Positions 1-8,350 of a stretch of DNA of 64,000 bases are shown here, in pieces. Source of the stretch: DATGLG01 sp035294245 (GTDB lineage: Bacteria > Pseudomonadota > Alphaproteobacteria > JACZXZ01); contig DATGLG010000004.1 of the NCBI GenBank assembly GCA_035294245.1, forward strand, positions 186,001 to 250,000, read 5' to 3'. A model generated the notes under the pieces. It made no database searches and was not told where the DNA came from. It saw only the letters and a list, made by a program, of their open reading frames with translations. The translations under genes were made by a program, and so were the position numbers. Positions within the stretch are counted from its first letter, which is position 1; each line of letters starts with the position of its first letter.

Positions 1-564
1 CGCGCTCACGTTCTGAATATAGGCCTAATTGCCTCCTGGTGGCCCCATCTTGATTCTGCGCTCGACTACGCGATTGCGGTATTTCTCCATCTTCCTATCG
101 GAAAGGCACACCTAATAACCGCGCCCATGAATTTTCACCAGAAACGAGACCTCTTAAAGGTACTCGTTGAGGATTCGATACTGCCCGCAGGCCTAAAGCT
201 CGTCTTCAAAAATCTCATGGGGGAGATCGAACGCCTACAATTAGTCCGGAATGATGCCGTTCATTCCATATTCACAAAAGGACAGAAGAAGGGCGCAATC
301 AGGCCGAAGCGCCTAAAAGCCAAGGGCAAAATCGTTAGGCTTGGTCATTCCCCAGATGAGCCGGAATTTACTGCCGCCGGTATTAGGCGTGAGGCTGAGA
401 AAATCCGCTGGTGCACGCTTGATCTGCACAGCTTCGCGATCCTCTACGACCGTTATCGAGACGTAAAGAAAGAATCCGGGCCAATACAGACCTTAATGCG
501 AGATCATCTGCCGATGATCCGCCGAAATAGTCGTATGCGGACTCCCAAGCGCGGTAAAGCCTGA
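1..564 (+). CDS. HEPN-like hypothetical protein, 5' end outside window
   Basis: The reading frame is open from the first base of the window, so the Met at 127 is probably internal and the gene begins upstream. The visible part is about 187 residues and mostly helical. After an Ala/Leu-rich helix there is the segment around VRNDAVHS, an R-x4-H motif of the kind found in HEPN-type helical proteins (nucleases, toxins, or phage-defence and abundance-control proteins). The C-terminus is basic (RRNSRMRTPKRGKA). GC content is visibly lower than in the rest of the window, which suggests acquired DNA. The HEPN assignment rests on one motif and helix pattern and is tentative; the partner genes, if any, lie outside the window. 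Confidence 0.55.
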   Translation, partial: RAHVLNIGLIASWWPHLDSALDYAIAVFLHLPIGKAHLITAPMNFHQKRDLLKVLVEDSILPAGLKLVFKNLMGEIERLQLVRNDAVHSIFTKGQKKGAIRPKRLKAKGKIVRLGHSPDEPEFTAAGIRREAEKIRWCTLDLHSFAILYDRYRDVKKESGPIQTLMRDHLPMIRRNSRMRTPKRGKA

Positions 565-634
565 CCGCCGCCTCGATCATCGCGGGAGTAGCCTCAATTC
601 CGTCGCCGGCCTGTCGGGTAAGATTCTTGCTCAT
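383..634 (-). CDS. Possible small hypothetical protein (83 aa)
   Basis: An 83-residue frame starting MSKNLTRQAG, followed by an acidic helical stretch containing ATPAMIEAAVRLYRAW that resembles small phage- or island-type alphaproteobacterial proteins. The upstream base run (AT-rich, with a GAGAAA element about 9 bases before the ATG) could serve for expression. Its last 60 codons run antisense to the 3' end of the HEPN-like gene, so at most one of the two overlapping parts is likely under strong selection. The remaining 635-869 stretch between this gene and pyrF shows no gene. No function is proposed. Confidence 0.35.
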   Translation of the reverse strand: MSKNLTRQAGDGIEATPAMIEAAVRLYRAWESAYDYFGGSSADDLALRSVLARILSLRLDNGRRGSRSCADQACTSGFSQPHA

Positions 635-869
635 CCCATTACTTTTCTCAAGTATATAATCACCGGAGGCTAATCGAGATACCGTTAAGCTTATCGCGAC
701 CCGGGATTTCCGGTATCGCCATCGAGCGGGAATTCCCCTTGGCGCAGCGTTCATTCTGCACCAGCCCCAAGCCGTCGCGGCAACGGTCAAAGCCGTCTAC
801 GGCGCAACAAGAATGCCCAGCCGCAAGCCACGTCGCGCTGCATAGCCGTTCCATCAGCGCGCGCTGTAA

Positions 870-1583
870 CTACGCCCTCGGAAACAGGCGGGCGATGCGG
901 TCCTGGATGGCGGCGGCGGCCTGCCGGGGATCGGCGGCCTGGCGGATCGGGCGGCCGATCACGATGTAGTCGGCGCCGCGGCGGAACGCCTCCTCGACAT
1001 CGACGACGCGCTTCTGGTCGTCGACATTGGCGACGGGCCGGATGCCGGGCACGACGACAAGGAAATTCTCGCCGAGCTCGGCGCGCAGGGGCTCGGCCTC
1101 CATCCCCGAGGAGATGACGCCGTCGCAGCCGATCGCCAGCGCCCGCCGCGCCCGCGAGAGCACGAGCTCCCGCGCATTCACCTGGAAGCCGAGGGCGCGC
1201 AGATCGCCGTCATCGAGGCTAGTCAGCACGGTGACGGCGAGGATTTTCACATCCCCCTTCTCGGCGCAGGCCGCCTTCAGGATCGCGTCGTTCCCGTGCA
1301 CGGTCGCGAAGTGCGCGTGGCGGCCGCGAAGCTGGCGCACCGCCGAGCCGACGGTGTTGGGCACGTCGAAGAACTTGAGATCGACGAAGCACTTCTTGCC
1401 CTCGCCGGCGAGCCAGTCGATGAGCTCGTAATAGCCGCCGGCCATGAAGATCTCGAGGCCGAGCTTGTAGAATTGCACGGCGTCGCCCAGGCGCCGCACC
1501 AGGGCCTTGGCCTCGTCGACATCGGGAATGTCGAGGGCGAAGATCAGGCGCTCCTTGGCGGGGATGGGCTTTTGCGAGAGCAT
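870..1583 (-). CDS. pyrF: Orotidine 5'-phosphate decarboxylase
   Basis: Decarboxylates OMP to UMP, the last step of de novo pyrimidine synthesis, in the cytosol. The 237-residue length is usual. The N-terminal LIFALDIPD strand, the catalytic signature FVDLKFFDVPNT (Asp-x-Lys-x2-Asp, near residues 67-73) and the phosphate-binding end VVPGIRP...GADYIVIGRPI are all visible in TIM-barrel order. The gene stands alone: upstream (1584-1804) lies a REP-like repeat and downstream the low-GC edge region. No regulatory site was recognised. Confidence 0.97.
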   Translation of the reverse strand: MLSQKPIPAKERLIFALDIPDVDEAKALVRRLGDAVQFYKLGLEIFMAGGYYELIDWLAGEGKKCFVDLKFFDVPNTVGSAVRQLRGRHAHFATVHGNDAILKAACAEKGDVKILAVTVLTSLDDGDLRALGFQVNARELVLSRARRALAIGCDGVISSGMEAEPLRAELGENFLVVVPGIRPVANVDDQKRVVDVEEAFRRGADYIVIGRPIRQAADPRQAAAAIQDRIARLFPRA

Positions 1584-1638
1584 TGGGGGCGAAGGCTGAC
1601 GGCGGCTTTCGAGTCGGGCGCTGGGTCGAGAACGCCAT

Positions 1639-1708
1639 CGTCGTCGCCCCCGCGCAAGCGGGGGCCCAGGAGCGCTAGGTTTCCGCCTGCGCGGGAATGA
1701 CGACGTCG
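1639..1708. repeat. REP-like palindromic repeat
   Basis: Two imperfect palindromic arms face each other. The first contains a perfect 7-bp stem (1647-1653 with 1658-1664, loop GCAA), the second the TTCCGCCTGCGCGGGAA arm, and the outer ends are CGTCGTC/GACGACG. This is the widespread 'cgtcattcccgcg' type of intergenic repeat of Alphaproteobacteria. It sits 97 bases beyond the stop of the CPA2 gene and may act as transcript end or mRNA stabiliser. Confidence 0.7.
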
Positions 1709-1804
1709 TGATGGCGCTCCCAATCGCTGATGAGAGACATGCTCTAGCCGAGCCCGGTGGGGCTGTCCAGCGCCATTCGCGCGACCTCCCTCTCCCGCCA
1801 CGGC

Positions 1805-4093
1805 TCAGCTCGAGACGAAGAGGAGCGAGCAGGCCGCGCGCTCCAGGAGGTCCATCGCGGTATTGCCGAAGAAGAGCGTGTCGCCGCCCGAGGGGCTCAC
1901 CCCCAGCACGATCAGGTTGTGCCGGCCGCGGCTTGCCTGCCGCTCGATGGCATCGCCCACGGGAACGCGGCGGCGCACCACGGTGCGGATCGTGACCTGG
2001 AAACGCTCGGCGATCTCGACGGCCTCGCGCAGCACCGCATCCTCGTCGCGCCGGAAGCGGATGCCCGGGGGTCGGCGCCGCGCATCCTGGGTCGCCGTCG
2101 CAGAGACGTAGAGGGCGGTGACGGGCGCCTGGGCCGAGCGGGCGATGGCGACGGCGATCTCGAAGGCGCGGCGCGAGACCTGGGAGCCCGTGAACGGCAC
2201 GAGGATGTCGAGGCCGGCACCGACGGGGTCCTCGCGATGCGGGCCGCGCGCCTCGACGATGCCGAGCGGGCCGTCGAACGAGCCGGCGAGCCGCGCGATC
2301 TCGAGGTCGAATCCGCCGTCGCGCGCCGCCGTCTGCGCGATCCCGATCATCAGCAGGTCATAGCCCTTGCGCGCCTCCCGGGCGACCGCCTCCCGGCCCG
2401 GCGCCTTGTTGCGGCGCGTGGTCACGTCGGCGGCCTCACGCTCCTTGCCGGCGCCAGCGTCGGGGGGCGCTTGCTCGGCGGCGTCGCGCAGGACGGCCTC
2501 GGCACCTCCGTCTGCGGGCCGGAGCGCCGCGGGCAGAGGGTCGCCGGGGGTGAGCTCCAGGATCGTCGTCGGCATGCGCTGCGCGCCGGCGAGGAGACCG
2601 GCGAGGCGCGAGGCGAAGCGCCCATTCCCGGAGTCGTCGACGGCGATGAGCAAGCGCTCGAGATTGGCGACGAAGCCGCGCGCCTCGAAGGCCTCGCGCT
2701 CGAGACGCTCGCGCTCCTCGCGGCCGAGCGGCAGGCGGCGCAAGGCCCAGCGCAGCATCGGCGGCATCACCATTGTCGTGGTGACGGCCATGGTGACGAT
2801 CATGGTGAAGAGCGCCTGGTTGAGGGCGCCCATGGCGAGGCCGATGGTGGCGATGATCACCTCGGTCGAGCCCCGGGCGTTCATGCCGCAGGCAAGCGCC
2901 AAGGACTCGCGGTGGCCGAGCTTCGCGAGCGTGCCGCCGAGGAAGGCGCCGCCGAACTTGCCGAGGCTCGCGATCAGCACGAGCCCGGCGGTCACCAGCA
3001 AGAGCGCGGGATTGCCGAGGATCCGGAGGTCGGCGGTGAGCCCGGCGAGGCCGAAGAAGACCGGCATGAAAAGGGCCACGATGAGGCCGCGAAGCTGCTC
3101 GCGGATGTGGTCGGTCAGGATCGGCGACTGGCCGACGAGGAGGCCGGCGACGAAGGCGCCGAGCACCATCTGCACGCCGATGCCGTAGGTGATGAGGGCG
3201 AGGGCGCCCATGATCACCAGGATCACCGTGATCACCGGCAGCTCGCTCACGAAATTGTCGTTGCTCCAGCGGATGACCGCGGCGACCCAGCGCCGCCCCA
3301 CCCAATAGCTCGCGGCGAGAAAGAGCAAAGTGCCGAGCACGCTGAAGCCCAAGGCGCCGAGATCGACGCGGCCGTGCAGCGCCAGGCCCGAGATCACCGC
3401 GACGAGAATCCATCCGATGGTGTCGTCGATGATCGCCGAGGCGACGATGAGCTGGCCCACGGTGCGCCGCATGAAATCCATCTCGCGCACCACGACCGCG
3501 ACGATCTTGACCGAGGAGATGGCGAGCGCCGTGCCGAGGAAGAGAGCCGTGATCAGCCGCAGCTCGGGCCGCGGCAGCGTCGATTCCGGCAGGAATTCAC
3601 CAAGGGCGAAGCCGCAGAGGAACGGCACGCCGATCCCCGTCACCGATATGCTGAAGGCGGCCCGCCGCAGCCGGCTCACCAGCGCCACGTCCGTCTCCAT
3701 GCCCGTGAGCAGCAGCAGCATCAGGATGCCGAGCTGGGAGACGGCCTCGAGCATGCTCGCCTGGCCGTGGCCCATCGGGAAAAGAGCGTGCTGGAGCTGG
3801 GGGAGGGCGGCACCCAGCACCGAGGGGCCGAGAACGATCCCGGCCAATAGCTGCCCCATCACCGCCGGCTGGCCAAGGCGCTGCATGGCCTCGCCAAACA
3901 GGCGGCCGACGATCAGAAGCAGCAGGATCTGAGCGAGGAAGAGCGGCTCCGAGGGCTGAGGCTGCGGGCCCGCCGCGAGCGCAGCCGTGGGTGCGAGCAG
4001 CAGCGCTCCGGCGGCGAGCCACGCCCCCGATGCGCAGAGGCGCCCTCGGGAGCGGCGAGCATGGTTGGAGCGCCTCCACTTGCGGTCGATCAT
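1805..4093 (-). CDS. CPA2-family cation:proton antiporter with C-terminal universal-stress-protein domains
   Basis: Predicted inner-membrane exchanger of Na+ or K+ for protons (KefB/NapA-like, CPA2). Starting from MIDRKWRR (762 aa) there is a signal-like segment ending TAALAAG, then about a dozen hydrophobic segments between residues 50 and 430, including IIDDTIGWIL, the conserved Asp-Asp-bearing transport helix, and AFVAGLLVGQSP. From about residue 475 the protein becomes soluble: LLIAVDDSGNG begins one USP-like domain and DILVPFTGSQVSRRA a second, ending LIVLGVSPSGGDTLFFG with the glycine pattern of nucleotide-binding USPs. A longer upstream start (4213) is possible but adds a non-conserved Arg/Ser-rich leader. 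The gene is monocistronic; it may be gated by nucleotide or stress. Confidence 0.88.
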   Translation of the reverse strand: MIDRKWRRSNHARRSRGRLCASGAWLAAGALLLAPTAALAAGPQPQPSEPLFLAQILLLLIVGRLFGEAMQRLGQPAVMGQLLAGIVLGPSVLGAALPQLQHALFPMGHGQASMLEAVSQLGILMLLLLTGMETDVALVSRLRRAAFSISVTGIGVPFLCGFALGEFLPESTLPRPELRLITALFLGTALAISSVKIVAVVVREMDFMRRTVGQLIVASAIIDDTIGWILVAVISGLALHGRVDLGALGFSVLGTLLFLAASYWVGRRWVAAVIRWSNDNFVSELPVITVILVIMGALALITYGIGVQMVLGAFVAGLLVGQSPILTDHIREQLRGLIVALFMPVFFGLAGLTADLRILGNPALLLVTAGLVLIASLGKFGGAFLGGTLAKLGHRESLALACGMNARGSTEVIIATIGLAMGALNQALFTMIVTMAVTTTMVMPPMLRWALRRLPLGREERERLEREAFEARGFVANLERLLIAVDDSGNGRFASRLAGLLAGAQRMPTTILELTPGDPLPAALRPADGGAEAVLRDAAEQAPPDAGAGKEREAADVTTRRNKAPGREAVAREARKGYDLLMIGIAQTAARDGGFDLEIARLAGSFDGPLGIVEARGPHREDPVGAGLDILVPFTGSQVSRRAFEIAVAIARSAQAPVTALYVSATATQDARRRPPGIRFRRDEDAVLREAVEIAERFQVTIRTVVRRRVPVGDAIERQASRGRHNLIVLGVSPSGGDTLFFGNTAMDLLERAACSLLFVSS

Positions 4094-4371
4094 GGGGTCT
4101 CGCGCGGTGATTGGGACGGAGAGGGGGCTTCCGGCTATGCAGGGAACCCGTCGGGACGCGGTGACACCGAAGCAACAGCTATGGCGCGCGCGAGTTCCCG
4201 GCCCGGTGCTCATTCATGGGCCGCGCGGCGGCCTGCCGGCGGGCATTAAGCTTGCGGCTGCCTGACATGGCCCTCGCGGGTGGAGCGCACGTAAACCTCG
4301 TCGCAACCATTGCCGCAGGATACTCCCGCGGCGGCGCGCTGGCGCGGCCTCTGAGGGACCAAAGCCGACAG

Positions 4372-5256
4372 ATGCAGCGAGTTGTCATTGCCCTGCTATC
4401 GATCTCGCTTCCCCTCGCCTTCGCGGCGCTGCCCGGCCATGCGGAGGCGCCGCCCAAGGTCGGCGTCGTCACCGCCGTCAATCCGGAGACGACCGGCAGC
4501 ACCGCGGCAAGCGCGGTGCGGGTCATCGACCTCGGCAACGACGTTGTCTTCGACGAGAAGATCGCCACCGGCGAGGCGGGCCAGGCCCAGGTCTTCTTCC
4601 TCGACCAGTCCTCGCTCTCGATCGGCCCGCGCTCGGAGATCACGATCGACCGCTTCGTCTACGATCCCGATCGCCATGCCGGCGCCCTTGCCATCAAGAT
4701 CGGCGAGGGCCTCGCCCGCTATGTCGGCGGACGGATCAGCAAGGAGAGCGACGTGACCTTCACCACGCCGACGGCGACGGTCGGCATCCGCGGCGGCATC
4801 GCCCTCATCGAGGTGGCGCCCGGCGGTGCCACGCGCGCGACCTTTCTCTTCGGCGAGCACATGACCGTGACCTCGGGGGGCAAGAGCCGGACGGTGTTGC
4901 GCCCCGGCTATTCCGTCAGCGTCGACGCGCCGGGGGCGGCACCCTCGCCGCCGGTGAAGACGACCCTCGCCGAGATCGAGAAGGTCAACCGCGCCCTCGA
5001 GAAGCTGCCCGCAATGGCGGCCGCCAAGAAGGACAGCACAATCGCCACGCCCAAGCCGAGCCCGGCACCCCGCGCCACCCCCGCCGTCGCCGCGGAGGAG
5101 ACGGCGATTGAGAAGACTCTGGATGCCAAGGCGGCACGACTCGAGCACGATCTGATCGCGACCCCGGATGACGATGAGCGCGACAGGATCGACCGCATCG
5201 CCAAGCTGAAGCAGCATCTCCGCCGCCGCCTGCGGCGCACCGGCCAGAGCATCTAA
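4372..5256 (+). CDS. Secreted FecR-domain protein
   Basis: 294 residues from MQRVVIALL, which begins a clear Sec signal peptide (cleavage near GHAEA). The mature part starts with a FecR-type beta domain: DVVFDEKIATGEAGQAQVFF, then LSIGPRSEITIDRFVYD and TPTATVGIRGG, the typical core of periplasmic FecR proteins. The remainder is Pro/Ala-rich and ends in a basic helix (KQHLRRRLRRTGQ). Unlike the FecIR anti-sigma systems there is no adjacent ECF sigma factor or TonB receptor, and no N-terminal membrane anchor beyond the signal. It probably works as a periplasmic ligand- or scaffold-type FecR protein rather than an anti-sigma factor. Confidence 0.85.
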   Translation: MQRVVIALLSISLPLAFAALPGHAEAPPKVGVVTAVNPETTGSTAASAVRVIDLGNDVVFDEKIATGEAGQAQVFFLDQSSLSIGPRSEITIDRFVYDPDRHAGALAIKIGEGLARYVGGRISKESDVTFTTPTATVGIRGGIALIEVAPGGATRATFLFGEHMTVTSGGKSRTVLRPGYSVSVDAPGAAPSPPVKTTLAEIEKVNRALEKLPAMAAAKKDSTIATPKPSPAPRATPAVAAEETAIEKTLDAKAARLEHDLIATPDDDERDRIDRIAKLKQHLRRRLRRTGQSI

Positions 5257-5296
5257 GCGGCCGCTGCCCAGGCGGGGGCCCCCTCCCCCGTCGCTC

Positions 5297-5328
5297 GAAA
5301 CAAACGGCCCGGTCCGAAGACCGGGCCG
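5297..5328 (-). terminator. Intrinsic terminator of amt
   Basis: A perfect 10-bp GC-rich stem (5305-5314 with 5319-5328) with a four-base loop lies between two convergent genes. Read on the minus strand the stem is followed by TTTGTTTC, a short T-rich tail, so it ends amt transcripts; on the plus strand the T tract is missing but the hairpin also closes the FecR gene. Confidence 0.75.
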
Positions 5329-5357
5329 CTCCGTCGCTGGCAACCGACGGGAGAACC

Positions 5358-6668
5358 TTAGGGCACGACCTCGCCATGGACCGTGAGATCGAGGCCGTCG
5401 CGCTCGACCTCCTCGGTCACCCGGAGCCCGATGGCGGCATCCAGGACCTTGAGGATGACGAGGCTTCCGATCGCATCATAGACGAGGGTGACGGCAATGC
5501 CATAGAGCTGAATCAGCACTTGGCCCGAATTTCCTTCGATGAGCCCGGCCGTACCCCCTATCCCCTTGATCGCAAAGACTCCTGTCAGGAGGGCTCCGAC
5601 GATCCCCCCGAGCGCATGGACGCCGAAGGCGTCGAGGGAATCGTCATAGCCGCCCTTCCGCTTGAGCCAGGTGGCCCCCCAGTAGCAGACCACCCCTGCC
5701 ACGATGCCGATGACGAGAGCGCCGCCCGGCCCCACATAGCCCGAGGCCGGGGTGATGGCCACGAGCCCGGCCACGGCCCCCGAGACGATGCCGAGGATGC
5801 TCGGCTTGCCGCGAGCGGCCCATTCCACGAACATCCAGGCGAGCGCGGCCGCTCCCGTCGCGATCTGGGTCACCGCCATCGCCATCCCGGCATTGGCATT
5901 GGCCGCCACCGCCGACCCGGCATTGAAGCCAAACCAGCCGACCCAGAGGAGCGAGGCGCCGATGACGCTGAGGACGAGGTTGTGGGGTGCGAGGTGCTCG
6001 GAGCCGAGCCCGCGGCGCTTGCCCAGGACGAGGGCGCAGACGAGGCCTGCGACCCCGGCATTGATATGCACCACGGTCCCGCCGGCGAAGTCGAGCACGC
6101 CCGCCTTGTTGAGGAAGCCGTTGGCGTTCCACACCCAATGAGCGATGGGTGCATAGATCAGGAGCGACCACAGCCCCATGAACCACAGCAGCGCCGAGAA
6201 TTTCATGCGCTCGGCGAAGGCCCCGGTGATGAGGGCCGGGGTGATGATCGCGAAGGTCATCTGGAAGCACATATAGACCGATTCGGGAATGGTCTTCGCG
6301 AGCTCGTTGACCGAATCGACGGTCATCCCTTGCAGAAAGAAGCGATGGAAAGTCCCGATGAGCGGCCCACCATCGACGAAGGCGAGGCTGTAGCCGGCAA
6401 TCATCCACAGCACGGTGACGAGGCAGGTGATGGCGAAGCTCTGCATCATCGTCGACAGCACGTTCATCTTCCGCACCATCCCGGCGTAGTAGAGGGCCAG
6501 GCCCGGCACGGTCATCATCAGCACGAGGGCCGTCGCGGTGAGCATCCAGGCGGTATCGCCGCTATCGAGCTTCGGCTTCGCCTCCTCGGCGAAGGCTGCG
6601 CCCGTCATTGCTGCAACGATGATCGCCGCCGCTCCCAGAACCGCCGCCCATCGGGTCACCTGCCGCAT
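5358..6668 (-). CDS. amt: Ammonium transporter (Amt family)
   Basis: Ammonium channel of the inner membrane, 436 residues. A cleavable signal peptide (ending GAAFAEEA) is followed by eleven membrane segments. Family marks include GDTAWMLTATALVLMMTVPG, ALYYAGMVRKMNVLS, FAGGTVVHINAG (first pore His) and AFGVHALGGIVGA (second pore His). ATG 6668 is preferred over an upstream GTG (6683) because GGGGGAG lies 8-9 bases before it. The usual partner glnK (PII) is not next to it, so it must be controlled from elsewhere. A sigma54-like element lies upstream, which fits nitrogen control. Confidence 0.95.
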   Translation of the reverse strand: MRQVTRWAAVLGAAAIIVAAMTGAAFAEEAKPKLDSGDTAWMLTATALVLMMTVPGLALYYAGMVRKMNVLSTMMQSFAITCLVTVLWMIAGYSLAFVDGGPLIGTFHRFFLQGMTVDSVNELAKTIPESVYMCFQMTFAIITPALITGAFAERMKFSALLWFMGLWSLLIYAPIAHWVWNANGFLNKAGVLDFAGGTVVHINAGVAGLVCALVLGKRRGLGSEHLAPHNLVLSVIGASLLWVGWFGFNAGSAVAANANAGMAMAVTQIATGAAALAWMFVEWAARGKPSILGIVSGAVAGLVAITPASGYVGPGGALVIGIVAGVVCYWGATWLKRKGGYDDSLDAFGVHALGGIVGALLTGVFAIKGIGGTAGLIEGNSGQVLIQLYGIAVTLVYDAIGSLVILKVLDAAIGLRVTEEVERDGLDLTVHGEVVP

Positions 6669-6757
6669 CGATCGCTCCCCCACGCGTTGGATTTGCCGTT
6701 AAGCCGCTCGCGCGCGTCCGCGGGCCGAGCACAGGCTCGCCCGCCGCGCGCTTAGAG

Positions 6758-6774
6758 TCTCAAATTCCGTGCCA
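6758..6774 (-). promoter_or_regulatory. Candidate sigma54 (-24/-12) promoter for amt
   Basis: On the minus strand the bases read TGGCACGGAATTTGAGA. This matches the sigma54 consensus TGGCACG-N4-TTGC at all positions of the -24 block and at TTG of the -12 block; the C of the -12 GC is an A. GG and the -12 G are correctly spaced. It lies about 92 bases before the amt ATG. Transcription from a nitrogen-responsive promoter is usual for Amt genes; here it is inferred from the motif alone. Confidence 0.55.
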
Positions 6775-6940
6775 AGCGCGGCGCCGCTGCTCGCGCGAGG
6801 CGCCGGAGGGCGGGATTCCGGCATGCCCGCCGCCCGGCGATGCCTGGCTGTTGCGAAGGGCCGCGCGCGGACGCCTAGTTTTTGAGCAATGAAGGCGAGA
6901 CTGCGGAAGAATTAGGCAGGCAGGCGGCCGAATCACCCTT

Positions 6941-6956
6941 GAATTGATCGCAATTC
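6941..6956. promoter_or_regulatory. Inverted repeat in the amt/UbiH intergenic region
   Basis: GAATTG and CAATTC flank a four-base spacer, a perfect 6-bp dyad in an otherwise GC-rich setting. It could be an operator for either divergent gene; no regulator is suggested by the sequence. Confidence 0.3.
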
Positions 6957-7081
6957 ATTGCAGGTAAACGGAAATTCGGTCTAGGGGGAGGCAAGGGGAT
7001 GCCAACGTCGCCCCCTGGCGTATTGGCCGCTCTTCACCGCTGATCTGGACAGCTGCGCCGCCCGGCGCGATGGTGGCGCCA

Positions 7082-8320
7082 ATGAGCGACGGCAGCGAAA
7101 ATCAGGCGCACCGGCTGCGTGCCGACGTGGTGATCATCGGCGGCGGCATGGTCGGCATGACCTTGGCCCTGGCCCTCGGCGGCGCCGGTATCTCCGTCGC
7201 TCTCCTCGACCGCGAGCCCCTCAGGCGCCAGCAGGAGCCCGCTCATGACGGGCGCAGCTCGGCGATCGCCTGGGGCTCTGTCCAGGCCCTCAAGGGTATC
7301 GGCCTCTGGGATGCCCTCGCCCCGGATGCCGAGGCCATCCGCGAGATCCGCGTCTCCGACGGCCCCTCGCTGCTCTTCCTCCATTACCGCCACGCGGAGG
7401 TCGCGGACCATCCCCTGGGCTACATCGTCGAGAACCTGCACATCCGCCGCGCCCTTGTGACGGCACTCGAGAGCGCGAAGAGCGTCACGGTGCTGTCGCC
7501 CGTGCGTCTTACCGCGCTCGAGCGCATGTCGACGCGCGTTCGCGCGCATCTCGCGGATGGTGGCACGGTCGAGGCGCAGCTTGCCGTTGCGGCGGATGGG
7601 CGCGGCTCGCCGCTGCGCCATGAAGCCGGCATCGCGGCGACGACCTGGTCCTATCCGCAGACGGGGATCGTCTGCACCATCGCCCATGAGAGGCCCCATC
7701 ACGGCGTGGCCCATGAGCGCTTCCTGCCCGCCGGCCCGCTCGCCGTGCTGCCGCTTCGCGGCGCGCGCTCGTCGATCGTCTGGACCGAGCATAGCCGGCT
7801 GGCGCCGAGCCTCCTTGCCCTCGACGATGCCGCGTTCGCCGCGGCCCTCGCCCGCCGTTTCGGCGACGCCCTCGGCGCGCTCAAGATCGAGGGCCCGCGC
7901 TGGTCCTATCCCTTGGCCCTCCTCCACGCCGAGCGTTATGTGGATCGGCGCCTGGCCCTCGTCGGCGATGCCGCCCATGCGATCCATCCCATCGCCGGGC
8001 AGGGCCTCAATCTCGGCCTGCGCGACGTGGCAGCCCTCGCCGAGATCCTGGTCGACGCCCATCGCCTCGGGCTCGATCTCGGGGGCGACGATCTTCTGGC
8101 ACGCTATCAGCGCTGGCGCCGCTTCGACAACACGGCGCTGATGGTCGCGACCGACGCCCTCAACCGGCTCTTCTCCAACGGGGCGCCCCTGGTGCGTCTG
8201 GTGCGCGATCTCGGCCTCGGCCTCGTCAACGAGCTGCCGCCGCTGCGGCGCTTCTTCATGCGCCACGCCATGGGAATCGTGGGCGAGCTGCCACGGCTCG
8301 TGCGCGGCGAGCCGCTTTAG
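7082..8320 (+). CDS. UbiH/Coq6-family FAD-dependent monooxygenase
   Basis: Flavoprotein hydroxylase of the ubiquinone-biosynthesis type that hydroxylates the aromatic ring of the quinone precursor at the membrane. The dinucleotide-binding motif ADVVIIGGGMVGMTLA is at residues 15-30. The second flavin motif (AADGRGSPLR) is in the middle, and the third, LVGDAAHAIHPIAGQGLNLG, near residue 295 is the strongest identifier of the UbiH/F/I/L clade. About 412 aa is the normal length. ATG 7082 is chosen over the in-frame ATG 7070 because a GGTGG lies before it, but either is possible. It is a single gene, convergent with the DUF971 gene. Which ring position it hydroxylates cannot be told. Confidence 0.9.
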   Translation: MSDGSENQAHRLRADVVIIGGGMVGMTLALALGGAGISVALLDREPLRRQQEPAHDGRSSAIAWGSVQALKGIGLWDALAPDAEAIREIRVSDGPSLLFLHYRHAEVADHPLGYIVENLHIRRALVTALESAKSVTVLSPVRLTALERMSTRVRAHLADGGTVEAQLAVAADGRGSPLRHEAGIAATTWSYPQTGIVCTIAHERPHHGVAHERFLPAGPLAVLPLRGARSSIVWTEHSRLAPSLLALDDAAFAAALARRFGDALGALKIEGPRWSYPLALLHAERYVDRRLALVGDAAHAIHPIAGQGLNLGLRDVAALAEILVDAHRLGLDLGGDDLLARYQRWRRFDNTALMVATDALNRLFSNGAPLVRLVRDLGLGLVNELPPLRRFFMRHAMGIVGELPRLVRGEPL

Positions 8321-8350
8321 CCGGGCCTCGGCGCGCGCGACTGCCTGGGA

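Larger units (their letters stand above)
6669..7081. other. Divergent intergenic region between amt and the UbiH-like gene
   Basis: About 410 bases without a gene. It contains the sigma54-like element at 6760-6774 and an inverted repeat at 6941-6956, described separately. No NtrC-type TGCACC..GGTGCA pair and no riboswitch-like structure was seen. Confidence 0.7.

Noticed and set aside
1757..3850. Long plus-strand frame inside the CPA2 gene
   Set aside because: Shadow of the antiporter; charged, repetitive composition without homology features.
4372..5256. FecIR iron-signalling system
   Set aside because: No ECF sigma factor or TonB-dependent receptor is adjacent and the protein has a cleavable signal rather than an inner-membrane anti-sigma layout.
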